Positions 22,205-33,045 of a stretch of DNA of 64,000 bases are shown in pieces; positions within the stretch are counted from its first letter, which is position 1, and every line of letters starts with the position of its first letter. The notes beneath the pieces were generated by a model, which did no database searches, was not told the DNA's origin, and saw nothing but the letters and a program-made list of their open reading frames with translations. The DNA comes from Takakia lepidozioides (lineage: Eukaryota > Streptophyta > Takakiopsida > Takakiales > Takakiaceae). Where the stretch lies: the NCBI GenBank assembly GCA_030704615.1, contig CM060732.1, positions 77,791,053 to 77,855,052 on the forward strand, read 5' to 3'. The position numbers and the translations under genes are program-made.

Positions 22205-23330
22205 CTAACTTGTCGGCACCAGAGGTGCTTTTCCATAAACCAATACAAAGGGGGAAACTCCTGTTGCGGAATGTTTTGTGTTATTATAACAGAACTCTGC
22301 CGCATCTAAGTGCTCCACTCAGTCCGATTGGTCTGCCAACACGTAATTTCGCAAGATCTGCTTCACCACGGAATTCACCATTTTCATTTGGCCGTCCATC
22401 GTAGGTCGGAAGGCGGTGCTCATCTTGAGCCTCGTCCTCATCTTCTTCCAAAGTGCCCTCCAAAATTTACTCGTAAACTTTGGATCGCGGTCCGAGACAA
22501 TATTCTTCGGGAGTCCATGATGTTTGAAGACGTGGGCGAAGTAAAGTCGGCCCGTCTCCTGTGCCGTTGTCGTCTCCTTGGTGGGGATGAAATGGCCCAT
22601 TTTACTGAACCTATCCACCACCACCATGATTGCATCGAATCCTTTTGACAGCGGCATAGCAGTCATGAAATCCATCGAGACACTTTCCCAAGACCCTTCT
22701 GGGATCGGCAAGGGTTGTAACAGCCCCGCTTGCTTTTTGTATTCGCTCCGGTTTTGTTGGCATGTGGTGCATGTCTTGACATACTCCTCGGCCTCCTCCC
22801 TCAGTTTGGGCCAGAAATACTCTTTCTTCAAGAGTGCCGCGGTGCGTTTGGCTTCGCCGTGGCCCGCAAGCGGACCATCATGACATTCTCTTAAGAGACT
22901 ATCTATGATCCCTCCCTTCGGCACGTAGAGACGTTTTTGCTTGTACCGGAGCAGTCCATTTTGCAAGTAGAACTGCAATTTAACCCCCATCCTCAAGTCT
23001 CGCATCACGGACTTCGCAATCTCATCCTTCCGGTAAGCCTTCCGGATCTTCCTTTGGAGCGCCGTCTCGCCCCTATACACCATCATGAGCTGCTGCTTTC
23101 TACTTAAAGCATCGGCCACCACATTGTCCCGTCCCGGTTTGTACTGGATATCCACGTCGAACAATGCCAAAGTGTCTAGCCACCTAATTTGTTTTTGGGA
23201 CAACTTAGGCTGCGTGGCAAAATACTTCACCGTGACATTGTCCGTGAACACCTTCACCGGGTTGGAACCAATATAGTGGCGCCAAAGCTCAAGGCAATGG
23301 ACCACCGCCTTCATTTCTTTCTCGTGCGTA
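22205..23330 (-). pseudogene. Chromovirus RNase H end and integrase core
   Basis: The frame begins in RNase H (KAVVHCLELWRHYIG, then VFTDNVTVKYFATQPKLSQ and PGRDNVVADALSRK). It runs through the HHCC zinc region (ECHDGPLAGHGEAKRTAALL, then CTTCQQNRSEYKK) into the core. The two catalytic Asp are in SVSMDFMTAMP and NIVSDRDPKFTSKFW. The catalytic Glu position appears substituted by Lys: the helix reads TMDGQMKMVNS where TDGQTERVN is usual. The frame stops after ADQSD, where a Trp codon appears changed to TGA. Integrase is therefore doubly disabled. Confidence 0.88.
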
Positions 23331-23335
23331 GGCCA

Positions 23336-24835
23336 CTATCGCTCCACTTCATTCAGTTTCTTACTTTCGTAAGCCATTGCACGTCCATCCTGCATGAGTA
23401 CACCCCCAATTGCGAAGTCCGACGCATCTATATGGATCTCAAATGGACGGTCGAACTCCGGAATTTTGAGGACTGGAGCTTCCGCCATCCGCTGCTTCAA
23501 CTCGGCAAAAGCATGGCCACAAAAGGTGTTCCATATCCAGACTTTGGATTTACACAGGAGATTTGACAGCGACCCCGCGATCTTGGCGAAATTTCTCACA
23601 TACTTCCGGTAATAAGAGGCAAGTCCTAGGAAGGATCGCACTTCCGGGACCGAAGTTGGAGGCTCACAGTCCAAAATCGCCCTCACCTTTCTGTCATCCA
23701 TTTTGATCCCATCCTGTGTAATCACATGCCCCAGGAACTCCACTTTCGTAACCCCGAATTCGCACTTTGAGGCTTTGGCATACAGCTTCCCTTCCCGCAA
23801 TTTCTAGAACACCCTTTTTAGTTGCTCCAGGTGCTCTTCCTTTGTTTTCGAGTACACCAAGATGTCGTCGATGTACACGATCACAAAGTCAAACAACCAC
23901 TCATGAAAAAGGCTGTTCATTAGCGTGCTAAAGGTCGCGGGTGCGTTGGTGAGCCCAAAAGGCTTCACCAAGAACTCATATGAACCATACCTTGTCTTGC
24001 ACGCGGTCTTCTCCTCGTCTCCTTCCGCCACTCAAATTTGATGGTAGCCGGAGCGCAAATCGATCCGGCTGAAATACTTCGCTCCTGCCAACCGATCAAA
24101 GAGGTCGTCGATCCTTGGCAAAGGGTACCGGTTTTTTATAGTCACCTTATTTAGAGCCCTGTAATCGACACACATCCGCTGCGTCCCATCCTTCTTGTCT
24201 GCGAATAGCACCGGGGCTCCATAAGGTGACTTACTCGGCCGGATGTACCCCTTTGACATTAGATCCTTGAGCTAAGTCTTCAGCTCGACCAACTCTCTGT
24301 GGCTCAACCGGTAGGGTGCCTTGGCAGGCGGCTCCGATCCCGGTATCACCTCAATCTTGTGGTCAACTCCTCTTCGCGGTGGCAAGCCGCTTGGTAAATC
24401 CTCCGGCATCACATCCTGGTATTTCTCCAAAATCCCCTTGATCCAATCTGGGCTCGGCTCCCCATCGCCTTCTCCCTTCACTTGTCTTACATAAAGCAAA
24501 AACTGGGGCTCGTGTGATTCCTCCACGGCCCACTCCCTTGCTGACAGAAGGTTTATTCGCCCTCCTACGGGGTTGGGCGTTTCCGACACTCGTAAAACTT
24601 TGCCACCATGCTCACACGGTAGCGTGATTACCCTCTTGCGGCCATCTATGACCGCTCCGGATCTGCTCAGAAATGTCATCCCCAAAATGAGATCCACTCC
24701 ATCGATCTCGCAAAATGGTGAAGTTCTCACGTCCCTCCCAACTCCCGAGTTGAAGAGAAACATCGAACGCCAACCTCGTCGCCAATTGTGGTTCTCCTTT
24801 TGCAGAACACACCTCAATAGAGGCCCCCACATCAC
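23336..24835 (-). pseudogene. Chromovirus protease end, reverse transcriptase and RNase H start
   Basis: RT motifs appear in order: [75 protein letters not shown] and the catalytic YIDDILVYS. RASYYRK-type connection residues and RNase H start (IDASDFAIGGVLMQ) follow. Four stops split the frame: after LKT, after SGYHQI, after LKRVF and after LNEVER. Several stand where Arg or Gln codons are normal in chromoviruses. Upstream, from 24,835, the frame covers the protease C-terminal half (GVDLILGMTFLSRSGAVID) and the RT N-terminal linker. Confidence 0.88.
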
Positions 24836-25316
24836 TTGTCGGGAGTCCCAGCTTCCGTGTCGTTGCCGGTGTCATGAAGGAGTGCGACGCTCCTGTGTCC
24901 ACCAACAACGACACATTAGTTCCGGAGATTATCCCACTCACAAACATTAACTGACTCCCTTTTCGCAAGGCGCCAGTTTCTTGATACAACTCACAAGGGT
25001 AGTTGCCTACATTGCAAGTCTTGGCGACCACCACCTCCACCAAGCGGCTGATGGAAGCTTCGGACAACTCCGTGGTTGCCCGAGTCCTATTCAATTGTTG
25101 GGGATTCGTGCACTTCTTGGCCATGTGCCCGGACTCCCCACAATTGAAGCACACTCCATTGAAGGTCGCCTTTTGTCCGCCATAAGGCGTTCGCACCTGA
25201 TTTTCCTTTCGGAGCACCGAGTGTCGTCTTGTCGTGTGAAGGCCCTCCCTTTGATTTCCAAGTGCCATTGTCGTCGCGTGGCCTATCCCACTTCTTTTCC
25301 GGTCGAAAGGAGTCAC
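24612..25316 (-). pseudogene. Chromovirus zinc knuckle and aspartic protease
   Basis: A CCHC knuckle (CFNCGESGHMAKKC) is followed by a retropepsin active site in LLVDTGASHSFM, with flap-side LGLPTSDVG. This frame overlaps the gag frame, so a frameshift lies near 25,200. The protease would process the Gag-Pol polyprotein. A further shift near 24,800 separates the protease from its own C-terminal half. Confidence 0.85.
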
Positions 25317-26172
25317 CCTCCCGCCGGGTCTTCTTGTGGTTCAGCTCCGTACGGCCTTGTCTTTCGCCCCTAGGGACATCCGAGAAATATTCAGCCCTCT
25401 CAATTGCCTCGTTCAAAGTCTTAGGTGGCTTCTCCTCCAACTTTCGTCTGGCCCACGGGGCCAGTCCCGCCACGAAGTTGAAGACCATTTCTGGTTCTGC
25501 CTAGTCCGCGACTTCGAGCAACAACACATTGAAAGCTTGAACATATCCCCGAATGTCATCCGTTTGCTTCAGATTCCTCATTTTGTCCCGGGCAAGCCAG
25601 GACGCGTTGAGGGGCACAAACTGTCTCTTCATCAGTTCCTTGAACCCACTCCAGTTCAAGGTTTCCGGGTTTGGACCTCGGTTGTGAAGGCGTTTCTGCC
25701 ACCATTGTTGAGCATAGCCCCTCAAATAGGTGGGAGCCACTTCCACCCGATCCTCATCACTCAACTTGGCCGCCCGGAAGTACTGCTCTAGCTCCAAGAG
25801 CCAGGTGTTGAGTGCCTTCCGATTTCGGACGCCCTCGAAGGTGTCGGGTTCCTTAGGCTTCACCTTAAATTTTGCCTTAGTGGGAGTGACATTAGCCGCC
25901 TTCAACATGTCTTTCAACGTCCCGCCAAACTGCGCCAACAACCCTTCCCAAAAGGCTGCTGGCATGGGATGCATCTGTTGGTCTATCGGAGCTCTCAGAG
26001 ATTCCTCGGGCTCTGACTCCTCAGATTCCTCCCGTTCTTGAGTGCCCTCATTTTCAAAAGCACGCATCGCTTCCTCAAATGGCCGCTTTGGTGACACGTC
26101 GCCCCCATCAGGCTCACCGGGATCATCATCTTTCGGGCCGTTCCGCTTTCGCTTTGGCTTGCCCGACCCCAT
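25087..26172 (-). pseudogene. Chromovirus Gag
   Basis: The start at 26,172 (MGSGKPKRKRNGPKDD) lies 42 bp inside the primer binding site. The Retrotrans_gag domain is visible (PDTFEGVRNRKALNTWLLEL, then FRAAKLSDEDRVEVAPTYL and WWQKRL). A stop after LLLEVAD at 25,501 (TAG where Gln would fit) interrupts it. The frame continues with MVFNFVAGLAPWARRKLEEK toward the zinc knuckle. Confidence 0.87.
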
Positions 26173-26213
26173 GATGAGGCCGATCCCAAGGACGATCACG
26201 TACTGAACTCTAA

Positions 26214-26225
26214 GCTCTGATACCA
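26214..26225 (-). other. Primer binding site, initiator tRNA-Met type
   Basis: Minus-strand TGGTATCAGAGC is complementary to the 3' end of initiator tRNA-Met. It sits two bases inside the 5' LTR. Confidence 0.9.
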
Positions 26226-26227
26226 AG

Positions 26228-26783
26228 TGTCGCGCACCTCACTTCGGTAAGCTCCCCTTCAAGTCATAGTTACTTGCTTTGATGCGCGCGCCTAACTCCC
26301 TAACTGGCCGCCGGGCCAACTCGGAGCTTTGGCTGCTCACCGGGACATAACGGTCCCCCTTTACTCCTCCACAAGACCCTCTCCCAATTTGGGCTTAGTT
26401 GAAATTCCCTTTGGTCGATGGCAGTCCAGAATAGCTCCCCACACCTTGGTCGCTTTCCGGCTCGCACGCTTACTCACTAGTTTTTTATCACCAACGGGCT
26501 TGCACCGTTCTCGGGGTTACTACTCCCTATATATACTTCTGTGACTGTCCGCGGGGGTTTCACAAACAACCATGCCATTTTATGGCGAACCACCACGAAA
26601 ACCCTCGATTCCCGGTGATGAGTCGCGGTGAGTCTTGGCCCACCCACCACGGTCCCATTGGACCGTGATGAGTCCCAAGACTCCCCACGACTCCCACCAC
26701 AAGGTCTCCGCCCCCATGGTGAGTCCTATGCCACCCCCACTAAGTCCCACTAAGCTAACACCACCCCTCGTGGAACCACCCCA
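26228..26783 (-). repeat. 5' LTR of the chromovirus
   Basis: On plus it starts TGTCGCGCACCTCACTTCGG and ends GTGGAACCACCCCA, 556 bp. Differences from the 3' LTR are mainly C/T and G/A changes, often at CG or CNG positions. Confidence 0.9.
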
Positions 26784-27950
26784 CGAGAATGTGGTCTGGT
26801 GGTCTTTCTTGGATGTTCCTGCATTTGATAAGGTTGAGCCATTTGGAGTTAGGATGTGACAAAATAAGTTTTAGAAGTTGTCGGACTATTTAATTATGTT
26901 GGGTTAAGTTACACCAAGTCCATGGATTATGGGGTTGTTGCAGTGGAGAAGAAGGTGCGGCCCAATGTTTTGGGGCTGGACTGGACATGGCATTTTGTAC
27001 AATGTTTCTTTTTATGGTACAATAAGGCCAGACTAAGTTTCGCCTTTGGTTATCCATGTACCTCGTATTATGACTTGAAGGATATAATGTTTTATAAATG
27101 AACTTTATGGCTGCCCCATTTGCGGAAGATATTGAGCTCTTGGTGGGGCATGCGCTAGGACCATGGTGGGCCCACACACATGGCCGTTGGTGCGAAATAT
27201 AGTTAGTTAGAGCATCTCCACGGTGCCACGGCACTTGCCCAAAAACGGCAATCTAATGGCGCGGGGTCACGGAGCTTGCTCCAGAGGTTGGATACCAACC
27301 CCCCTTGCTCCACAGTTGGCTTAGGCCGGTAGAATTGCTGCTGGCCCCGCCTTAAATCTGCCGCCCAGCATTTTGGCCAAGCATACCGGGACCCTGCCAA
27401 CAAATGTACATAGATTTTTAGTCCTTCCGATATGGTGTCAGGAGATATTGGCTTCGCTTCTTCCATGGCGGGAGAGGCTTCTTCCATGGCGGAAGCGGGA
27501 AATCCAGATATTGTTTCACTCAAGCTACGAGAGCCCCACATATGAGAGCCCCACATACTGTTTCGGTTCAAGCTGCGATCAACATTCAAGCTGCGATCAC
27601 AGGCTGTTCCCTGTTCCGATCAATATTCCCTTTCTTGCTAGGAAGAGATCCACCGTGCTTCTGTCTTTGTCTCAGATGGTGTTGATCCTCAACCATCAAT
27701 GCATAAAAACACCTCTTCCTCTTCTTCATCTTCAAGCTGTGCCCTCAACCAGTCATCACCTGCGCTCTCCAAAGATCCATTTCAATGCTCAAGAAACTGT
27801 GATCGAGCTTGCCAAGTTGTGATCGGCGCTATCTGTGCCAAGTCTTCTACCGTCCCAACCATGGAGTACCAACCAAACCGTCCCTGCAAAAATTACCATC
27901 GCCCCTATAACCAGGGCATATAGCGTTTGACGTGGCGTGCTCACCGTAAG
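26784..27950. other. Region right of the chromovirus, no supported gene
   Basis: I looked for the missing N-terminal part of the pogo-like transposase on the minus strand and did not find it. Open frames near 27,373-27,822 are not recognisable. Confidence 0.45.
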
Positions 27951-28035
27951 TATGACGCCTCTCAAAGGGAGCGTAACTTGTGGTGTCTCTTCCACAAGGG
28001 CTATTGCCTTCCAGCTGAAAGGTGGACACCTTCGA
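27951..28035 (-). mobile_element. SINE fragment (3' half)
   Basis: On minus this matches the 3' half of the SINE at 29,945-30,138: shared GAAGGTGTCCACCTT, GGAAGGCARTAGCCCTTG and a TACGCT(T)CCTT segment in the same order. The tRNA-like head is absent, so it is 5'-truncated. Confidence 0.65.
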
Positions 28036-29850
28036 TGCTCTTACTACTCTTTAGCTACTATAGTTAGTTACTACTTTAGCTACTTCTCTTTAGCTACCAA
28101 TAGTTAGTGACACTTCACACCACCTTCTTTTTTTTCATTTCTACATAGGCGTGGAGGTGGCTACAAACTGCCGGGGATAAGTGGAGAGGTGGTGACTATT
28201 AGAATGTCCACCTGGATCCTACTTGGCTACATATTTGCTAAGCTACTTTATAATATGGCGATCTTTTCATAGCATGTATATACTGCACGGGCGACACATT
28301 TAGAAATGGGGCATAAATAGGTGGCTCCATAGCGCATGTATTGTTGAAAATTGGCAATGATGAAAATTCCAAGATAGCATTTCAGGCACCATAGCCCAAT
28401 GGGGGATGGGGCGCGGTTGCGACGGTCTGCCCCTCCAGCCCGCCAAACCCTGGTGATTGAACGGCCCTCACAAGTGCAACTAGCAAGAACGTGGAGGTTT
28501 TTGATGTGATGGTGCGCCGACCGTTGGATTTAAGAACAAGGGAACTCACTTCTTGGGCGAAAAGGGCTAGTTCCCATGGTGTTTTTTGACACCACCCGTG
28601 TAGGAACATTTTTTGGTTTTTTTTTTCCAGGCCCTTGTATTTTACAGAGGGGTGTCGCAACCCCCTTTTTTTTTTGTGCTTTTAGACTGAATATCGCCTA
28701 AAAAGGTAGGGCTGCCTCACCTCTTGCCATAGGTAGTCGCCAAGAATAATTGGAGATCCTATTGGTAGGAAAACTCTTGACATTTGTAAGGACAATTGTA
28801 AAGATGAGCTCGGGGCAGAGCCGAACACACTCTGAAGACAAGACAATGGCTTCTATAATTGGGAGGAGAGCTCCAATATTTCACCTTTAATATGTATGAA
28901 TATGTGTCATACTCAAACATTAATATAATATCATAGCAAATGAGTAGATCTGAGAGTTGTGAGTTCATTGAGTATATATATATGCATAAAACTTGTTGAC
29001 AAAGGAATACTCTGTCATGACAACATCTCCTCCATCTACTTTTGGCCACGGTTCTAACATTAGCACGCTAGACACCATAATTGGGGATAGATTAGATAAA
29101 ACATTAAAGTACTGCCGTACATAGAAGTTTGGAATGGAGATGATTTTGCTAGATAAGGACTCGTGGTCGGTGGTAGATGGGACATAAGTTAGACCAGCCA
29201 TTGGCAATAATCAAGTATCATGGGATATGAAGGATTTGATATTTAAAGCCAAAACTAACATTATTACTAAGCTACAAAATAATCAAACCACATGGTAACA
29301 AATGCTAAAACATCAAAAGGGAATATGAAAAACATTGCAACAATGTTTTTAAGAAAAAACATCTAAACCTCTAACACGTATGCAACATCCCGCTTTTATA
29401 GTCTGAAGGTGATTGAGAAAGAAACTACATAACAACATTTAATATTATAAGGAAACAGCTAGAAGCTATATGAAGTACAGTTAAAGATGAGCATGCAGCA
29501 GTAGTGTTGTTATTAACATTAATTGGGTCGTATGATAGATTTGTAGTATTTCTAACAAGACAGAGCAATCTAATAATAGATCATGATCATGAGGTAATGA
29601 ACTTCTACTAAAGAAACAGATAACACCATTTTAAGTAAATATGGACAAAAGGATGAAATCTGGACATATGTTAAATAATTGTAAATAATTAATAAATATG
29701 GAGAAAAAAAACTATATTCAGTATTAACAATGCATTAAAGCTTACAATTTTGGATTTTCCCAGATTGGTCCGAAAAGTAGCATCGTCTTTTGCAAAATAA
29801 ATGACAAGCAAGACACATATGTTGAATTTGAAGAGAATCTGATCGCTCGT
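28036..29850. other. AT-rich gene-poor region
   Basis: No coding similarity was found. Tandem T runs near 28,617-28,628 and 28,662-28,672 and scattered short repeats suggest old transposon debris. Confidence 0.5.
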
Positions 29851-29944
29851 GAGTATATTCACGGAGGGGAGATCTCTCGTGCAGTCGATAGGTAGTTTCT
29901 CGCATCTTATGTGAAACGAATAATGCGATTACAACATGTCGACA

Positions 29945-30138
29945 ACCAGCATGTAGCCCAGTGGTAATGGGCACATACCACGTTGGATGTGGTTGTGGGT
30001 TCAAACCATGGTCTGGTGTGTCATGAAGGTGTCCACCTTCCTAGCGGAAGGCAGTAGCCCTTGGGGGTGAAGTGACTCCATAAGATACGCTTCCTTCGGG
30101 AGGAGTCATTTTTTTTTTTCCTTTTTTTTCTTTTTTTT
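29945..30138 (+). mobile_element. tRNA-derived SINE
   Basis: An A box (TAGCCCAGTGG, 29,954-29,964) and a perfect B box (GGTTCAAACC, 29,998-30,007) lie about 33 bp apart, as in an internal RNA polymerase III promoter. A tRNA-unrelated body follows and the copy ends in long T-rich tracts. A fragment of the same family lies in inverse orientation at 27,951-28,035, which supports mobility. The head is too diverged to be a functional tRNA gene. Confidence 0.75.
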
Positions 30139-30429
30139 ACGACATGACAATGGTGAGAGAAGATGAGAGGAGCTTTCCCGTGAAAACGTAACAAATGCAT
30201 GTCAATATCATATAGGAAACAAAGTAAGAGCTTTAAAACCACAATGGGTCGTGACTCAAAATTATTGGTAGAAACATTGGAATAATGTTTTTGAATTATA
30301 GAAACTTAAGGGATAGAAAAATCTTTGTCACATTGAGGACAAGAAAAAACAAACGAAATGCATTGAACCAACAAATACAAGGTCAGATATCATGTCAAAT
30401 ACAATTTCAATTACAATGTCAGCTTGCTA

Positions 30430-31420
30430 CAGGTGCTTTGAGACCTCCCCCTACTAGGGGAGATCTCCCGTGCTCAATACGAGAAGCGTCGAGCCGTCAA
30501 ATCAAAAGAAAATAAGATCTAAAAACATTCACATGAACTGGTCATCTAGAAATTAAAACTGTAAGGTAAGACAATAGTTATTTGTCACCCTCTGAATATC
30601 AAATAAGAATCCATGAAATGCCGAACAGACGTCGAGACATGAAGGGGAGACCTCCCATGCTACAACTGAAATCAATAGCACAATTGTGAAAACACAATTT
30701 AGAACGTCGGCGTCATAAGGCACCACCGTTAAAATCGGAGTAGTGAACGACATTGCGCAAGGGAAGATATGAAGGTTTTGGGCCAGACAAAATCCTCATC
30801 ATCTTCACAAAATGAAAATATTTGCGAATCCTTACTATATTCGACAATGAGCTCTAAGAAAAATATAATAATCATGATCGGAAATAGTCAAGTCACTGTA
30901 GCATGGGACATCTCCCGAGCACTATGTGTAAGGGAGAAAACCATCAACCACCATGGGAAATCGGCAGTCCGACATACGAAATGCGTGGAACCGTCAGACG
31001 GAAACAAATAAAAATGTACAACCATTGGCCATTCAAACATTCAAAATTTTGGAGATCAGAACAAAAGCTATTTGTCCACAAATAAAAAATAAATCTAGTA
31101 AATAATATTAAAAAAACAACCTGACATACCACGGGAGACCTCCCGTGTTGTACCTGAAAATCAGTAACAACATCGCGAGGATACAGTTTACAAAGTCAGA
31201 TTAAGAAGGGGCCACCGTTGAAATAGACACATAAACGTACATTCTGCTAGGGAAGAAAATATGATATTCGGACCCCGACATATCCTTATCAGTTAACGAA
31301 CCAAACTAGGACTCAACGAGCGCTATGGTGAATGAGAATATTAATCATGTCAGTCTGCAATAGTCAAGAATCTATAGCACGGGAGATCTCCCGTGCTATG
31401 TGCGCAAAATACAATCAACC
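30430..31420. repeat. Degenerate ~475-485 bp tandem repeat, two palindromes per unit
   Basis: Sequence after the palindrome at 30,644 (CTGAAATCAATA..., CACCACCGTTAAAAT..., GGGAAGATATGA) reappears after the palindrome at 31,130 (CTGAAAATCAGTA..., CCACCGTTGAAAT..., GGGAAGAAAATATGA), 485 bp later. Sequence around 30,901 (GTCAAG before it, ACTATGTG and ATCAACCA after it) reappears at 31,374, 473 bp later. Around 30,457 the pattern GCGTCGAGCCGTCA and AGTTATTTGTC parallels GCGTGGAACCGTCA and AGCTATTTGTC after 30,901. At least two and a half units are present. Confidence 0.7.
31374..31399. promoter_or_regulatory. 26-bp perfect palindrome
   Basis: The best copy of the motif reads ATAGCACGGGAGA and its exact reverse complement, with no spacer. 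It is a candidate dimeric protein site or cruciform. Confidence 0.75.
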
Positions 31421-31610
31421 AGAACTAAACTTTCACTGAGATGCAGACAGTCAAGGTTCAAATCGCTAGGGATATAGATGTTCAGAAATTGAACATTTCA
31501 AATGGTCGACACAGAGAATTCAAGGTCAACTTCTGATTGTCAAAGGAGCTCCCACAAAATCCTGACAATCACCAGTAAGATCAACATTAACACATATTGT
31601 CGTAAAATTA

Positions 31611-31630
31611 GCACGGGAGATCTCCCGTGC
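31611..31630. promoter_or_regulatory. 20-bp perfect palindrome
   Basis: GCACGGGAGATCTCCCGTGC is perfectly self-complementary. It lies about 50 bp beyond the last sequence that could belong to the methyltransferase remnant. Confidence 0.75.
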
Positions 31631-31679
31631 ACCTCTGTGCACTGTGCTTAATTAGACTCACTTTATCGTTCGCAGCATA

Positions 31680-32324
31680 TAGATTTGTTTTTGCTTTAAC
31701 TGCTTCGGCTTTTCCAATACATCTAGAGCAGTGTTGCTGGATGCAGCTGCAGTAGGGTCACGGGCTCATCGCCCACGACTATGGTGGACCAACTTGCCAA
31801 GACCGCACTTGATGTATACTGGCCATCACCTTGGCCCGAGAATCACCCATCAATGGCACATTCTCCAAGATATATGTCGGAGAGTCTGTCTGCTGAAGCT
31901 GTAAATAGCGCAGGACCCTCAACATCTCCCAAAACAGGCGTGACCTTGAGTCTTGTAACCCATTGTCATACCCAGCTGATGAAAGCCCTTGGCAGGGCCA
32001 ACCTGCCACTACTAAGTGAATATGGCCAATCCGCTCCAAATCATGCGCCCCCAGCAAGGAGATGTCTCCTGGCAAGGCTTGTTGGTATCCACGAACTGCA
32101 GACACTGGCAATAAATCAGGGTACTGTTGCACCAACTAAGCAACATGGCGCAGTGAGACGCATCGTGCAGTCTCATCCCTCTCCACATATAGGTAACGTC
32201 GAACTCGTACACCTGCCTGCAGCACTGCAGCCAATCCAGTACTAATCCCGCCAAACAAGTCCAGAAGGCATATGCCTTCATCCGGGCACTGCCACACAAG
32301 ATGTGTGGTGTCCAATGGCGACAA
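31680..32324 (-). pseudogene. DNMT3-like C5 cytosine methyltransferase of a retroelement
   Basis: Minus-strand translation shows the non-permuted motif order of DNMT3-type enzymes. Motif I is LLDLFGGISTGLAAVL (SAM binding), followed by RYLYVERDE. Motif IV is HLVVAGWPCQGLSSAG with the catalytic Cys in PCQ. Next come SRSRLFWEMLRVLRYL and motif VI, YILENVPLMGD, with the ENV triad. The frame is interrupted once, by TAG at 32,136 between motifs I and IV, and lost after about 31,779, where motif VIII and later (the target-recognition end) cannot be read. It follows Gag and protease remains in the same orientation, so it probably was part of a retroelement polyprotein. It would methylate cytosine in DNA. 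C5 methyltransferases captured by retrotransposons have been reported in algae and dinoflagellates. RT and integrase are not found next to it. Confidence 0.8.
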
Positions 32325-33045
32325 CTAAGGTGGTCCTGGTGCAATCACCGCACTCTCCTCCTCTCCTGACGATACAAAGGCCTCTACCCAGGCTTGTTGC
32401 ACCCGTCTATCAGTAGCATGCTGCAAATCCTTGCTTGTACCCCACAATGGAATGTGAGCAACCATGGCAGGCAACTCCGCCGTACCATGCATGTCATCCT
32501 GCTCTGCTGGAGGTGGCACATTCTCTGCATGGGCATTGCCCTCCAGCAACTCTCCAGGCCAACTAACTGCAGCTGTGAAGGCTGCTAGTGTTGGCATCTT
32601 GCCCCATTGGGCAGCAGCAACACCCCAATGAACGTCACAGGGAGCTGTACACGACGACCATCCCCTGACTGCCATCCAGGCCTGTAGGATGCTGACTCCT
32701 CCCAAAAATCCAGGGTGAAGTCCATGGGATACAACACTGCCTCACCAACAAGGACATCGTAAGAGACCGCGTCTGTCACAATGGCCTTGGCTCGCATCAC
32801 TGAGCCATCTATAGGATGATCCGGCTGTAGTCTAATGGCCAACTCACATGTCATGCCCCGAGCCTTCTCTGATCCTCCCAGAGATGTTTGTATCTGGAAA
32901 AGACAAGGCTCCATATCCGCCTCCATGAGGCCCAAACCTGCAATAGCAGCTCTGCCCAACACAAGTGGCTGAGCTCCCGAGTCCAACAAGACCCGCAGTG
33001 GCCGGTACCTCTTGCCTGCCGGTTCACTCAAAGAGAAAATGTCAT
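32325..33045 (-). pseudogene. Retroelement aspartic protease and linker
   Basis: The frame from 33,031 carries LRVLLDSGAQPLVLGRAAI, a retropepsin-like active site (DSGA) followed by the hydrophobic strand GLGLMEADM. It continues with YDVLVGEAVLYPMDFTLDFW, similar to the C-terminal DILLG-type segment of these proteases. The frame shifts near 32,600 into a second open frame with a proline/acidic linker that leads toward the methyltransferase. This gives the order Gag, CCHC, protease, methyltransferase. Confidence 0.72.

Larger units (their letters stand above)
19981..26783 (-). mobile_element. Ty3 chromovirus, complete but inactive
   Basis: Two 556-bp LTRs (26,228-26,783 is 5', 19,981-20,536 is 3') flank a minus-strand gag-protease-RT-RNase H-integrase-chromodomain region. 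The primer binding site matches initiator tRNA-Met. By eye the LTRs differ at roughly 13-15 sites, mostly transitions. In-frame stops break the polyprotein at many places. The 5-bp flanks (CTTTG at left, CGAGA at right) do not match, so no target-site duplication is visible. The element interrupts a pogo-like transposase on its left side. Confidence 0.9.
29860..31630. repeat. Array of GGGAGAYCTCCC palindromes
   Basis: Seven copies, perfect or degenerate, lie at about 29,861, 30,457, 30,644, 30,901, 31,130, 31,374 and 31,611. The last six are spaced 182-260 bp apart. The consensus is GCACGGGAGATCTCCCGTGC, or with AGACCT at the centre. Sequence between copies is much less conserved. The array abuts the methyltransferase remnant. 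A binding site for an element-encoded protein or a hairpin-forming signal is inferred. Confidence 0.8.

Noticed and set aside
29945-30010. A functional tRNA gene
   Set aside because: A and B boxes are present but no cloverleaf with acceptor stem could be formed by eye, and the sequence continues into a SINE body with T-rich tail.
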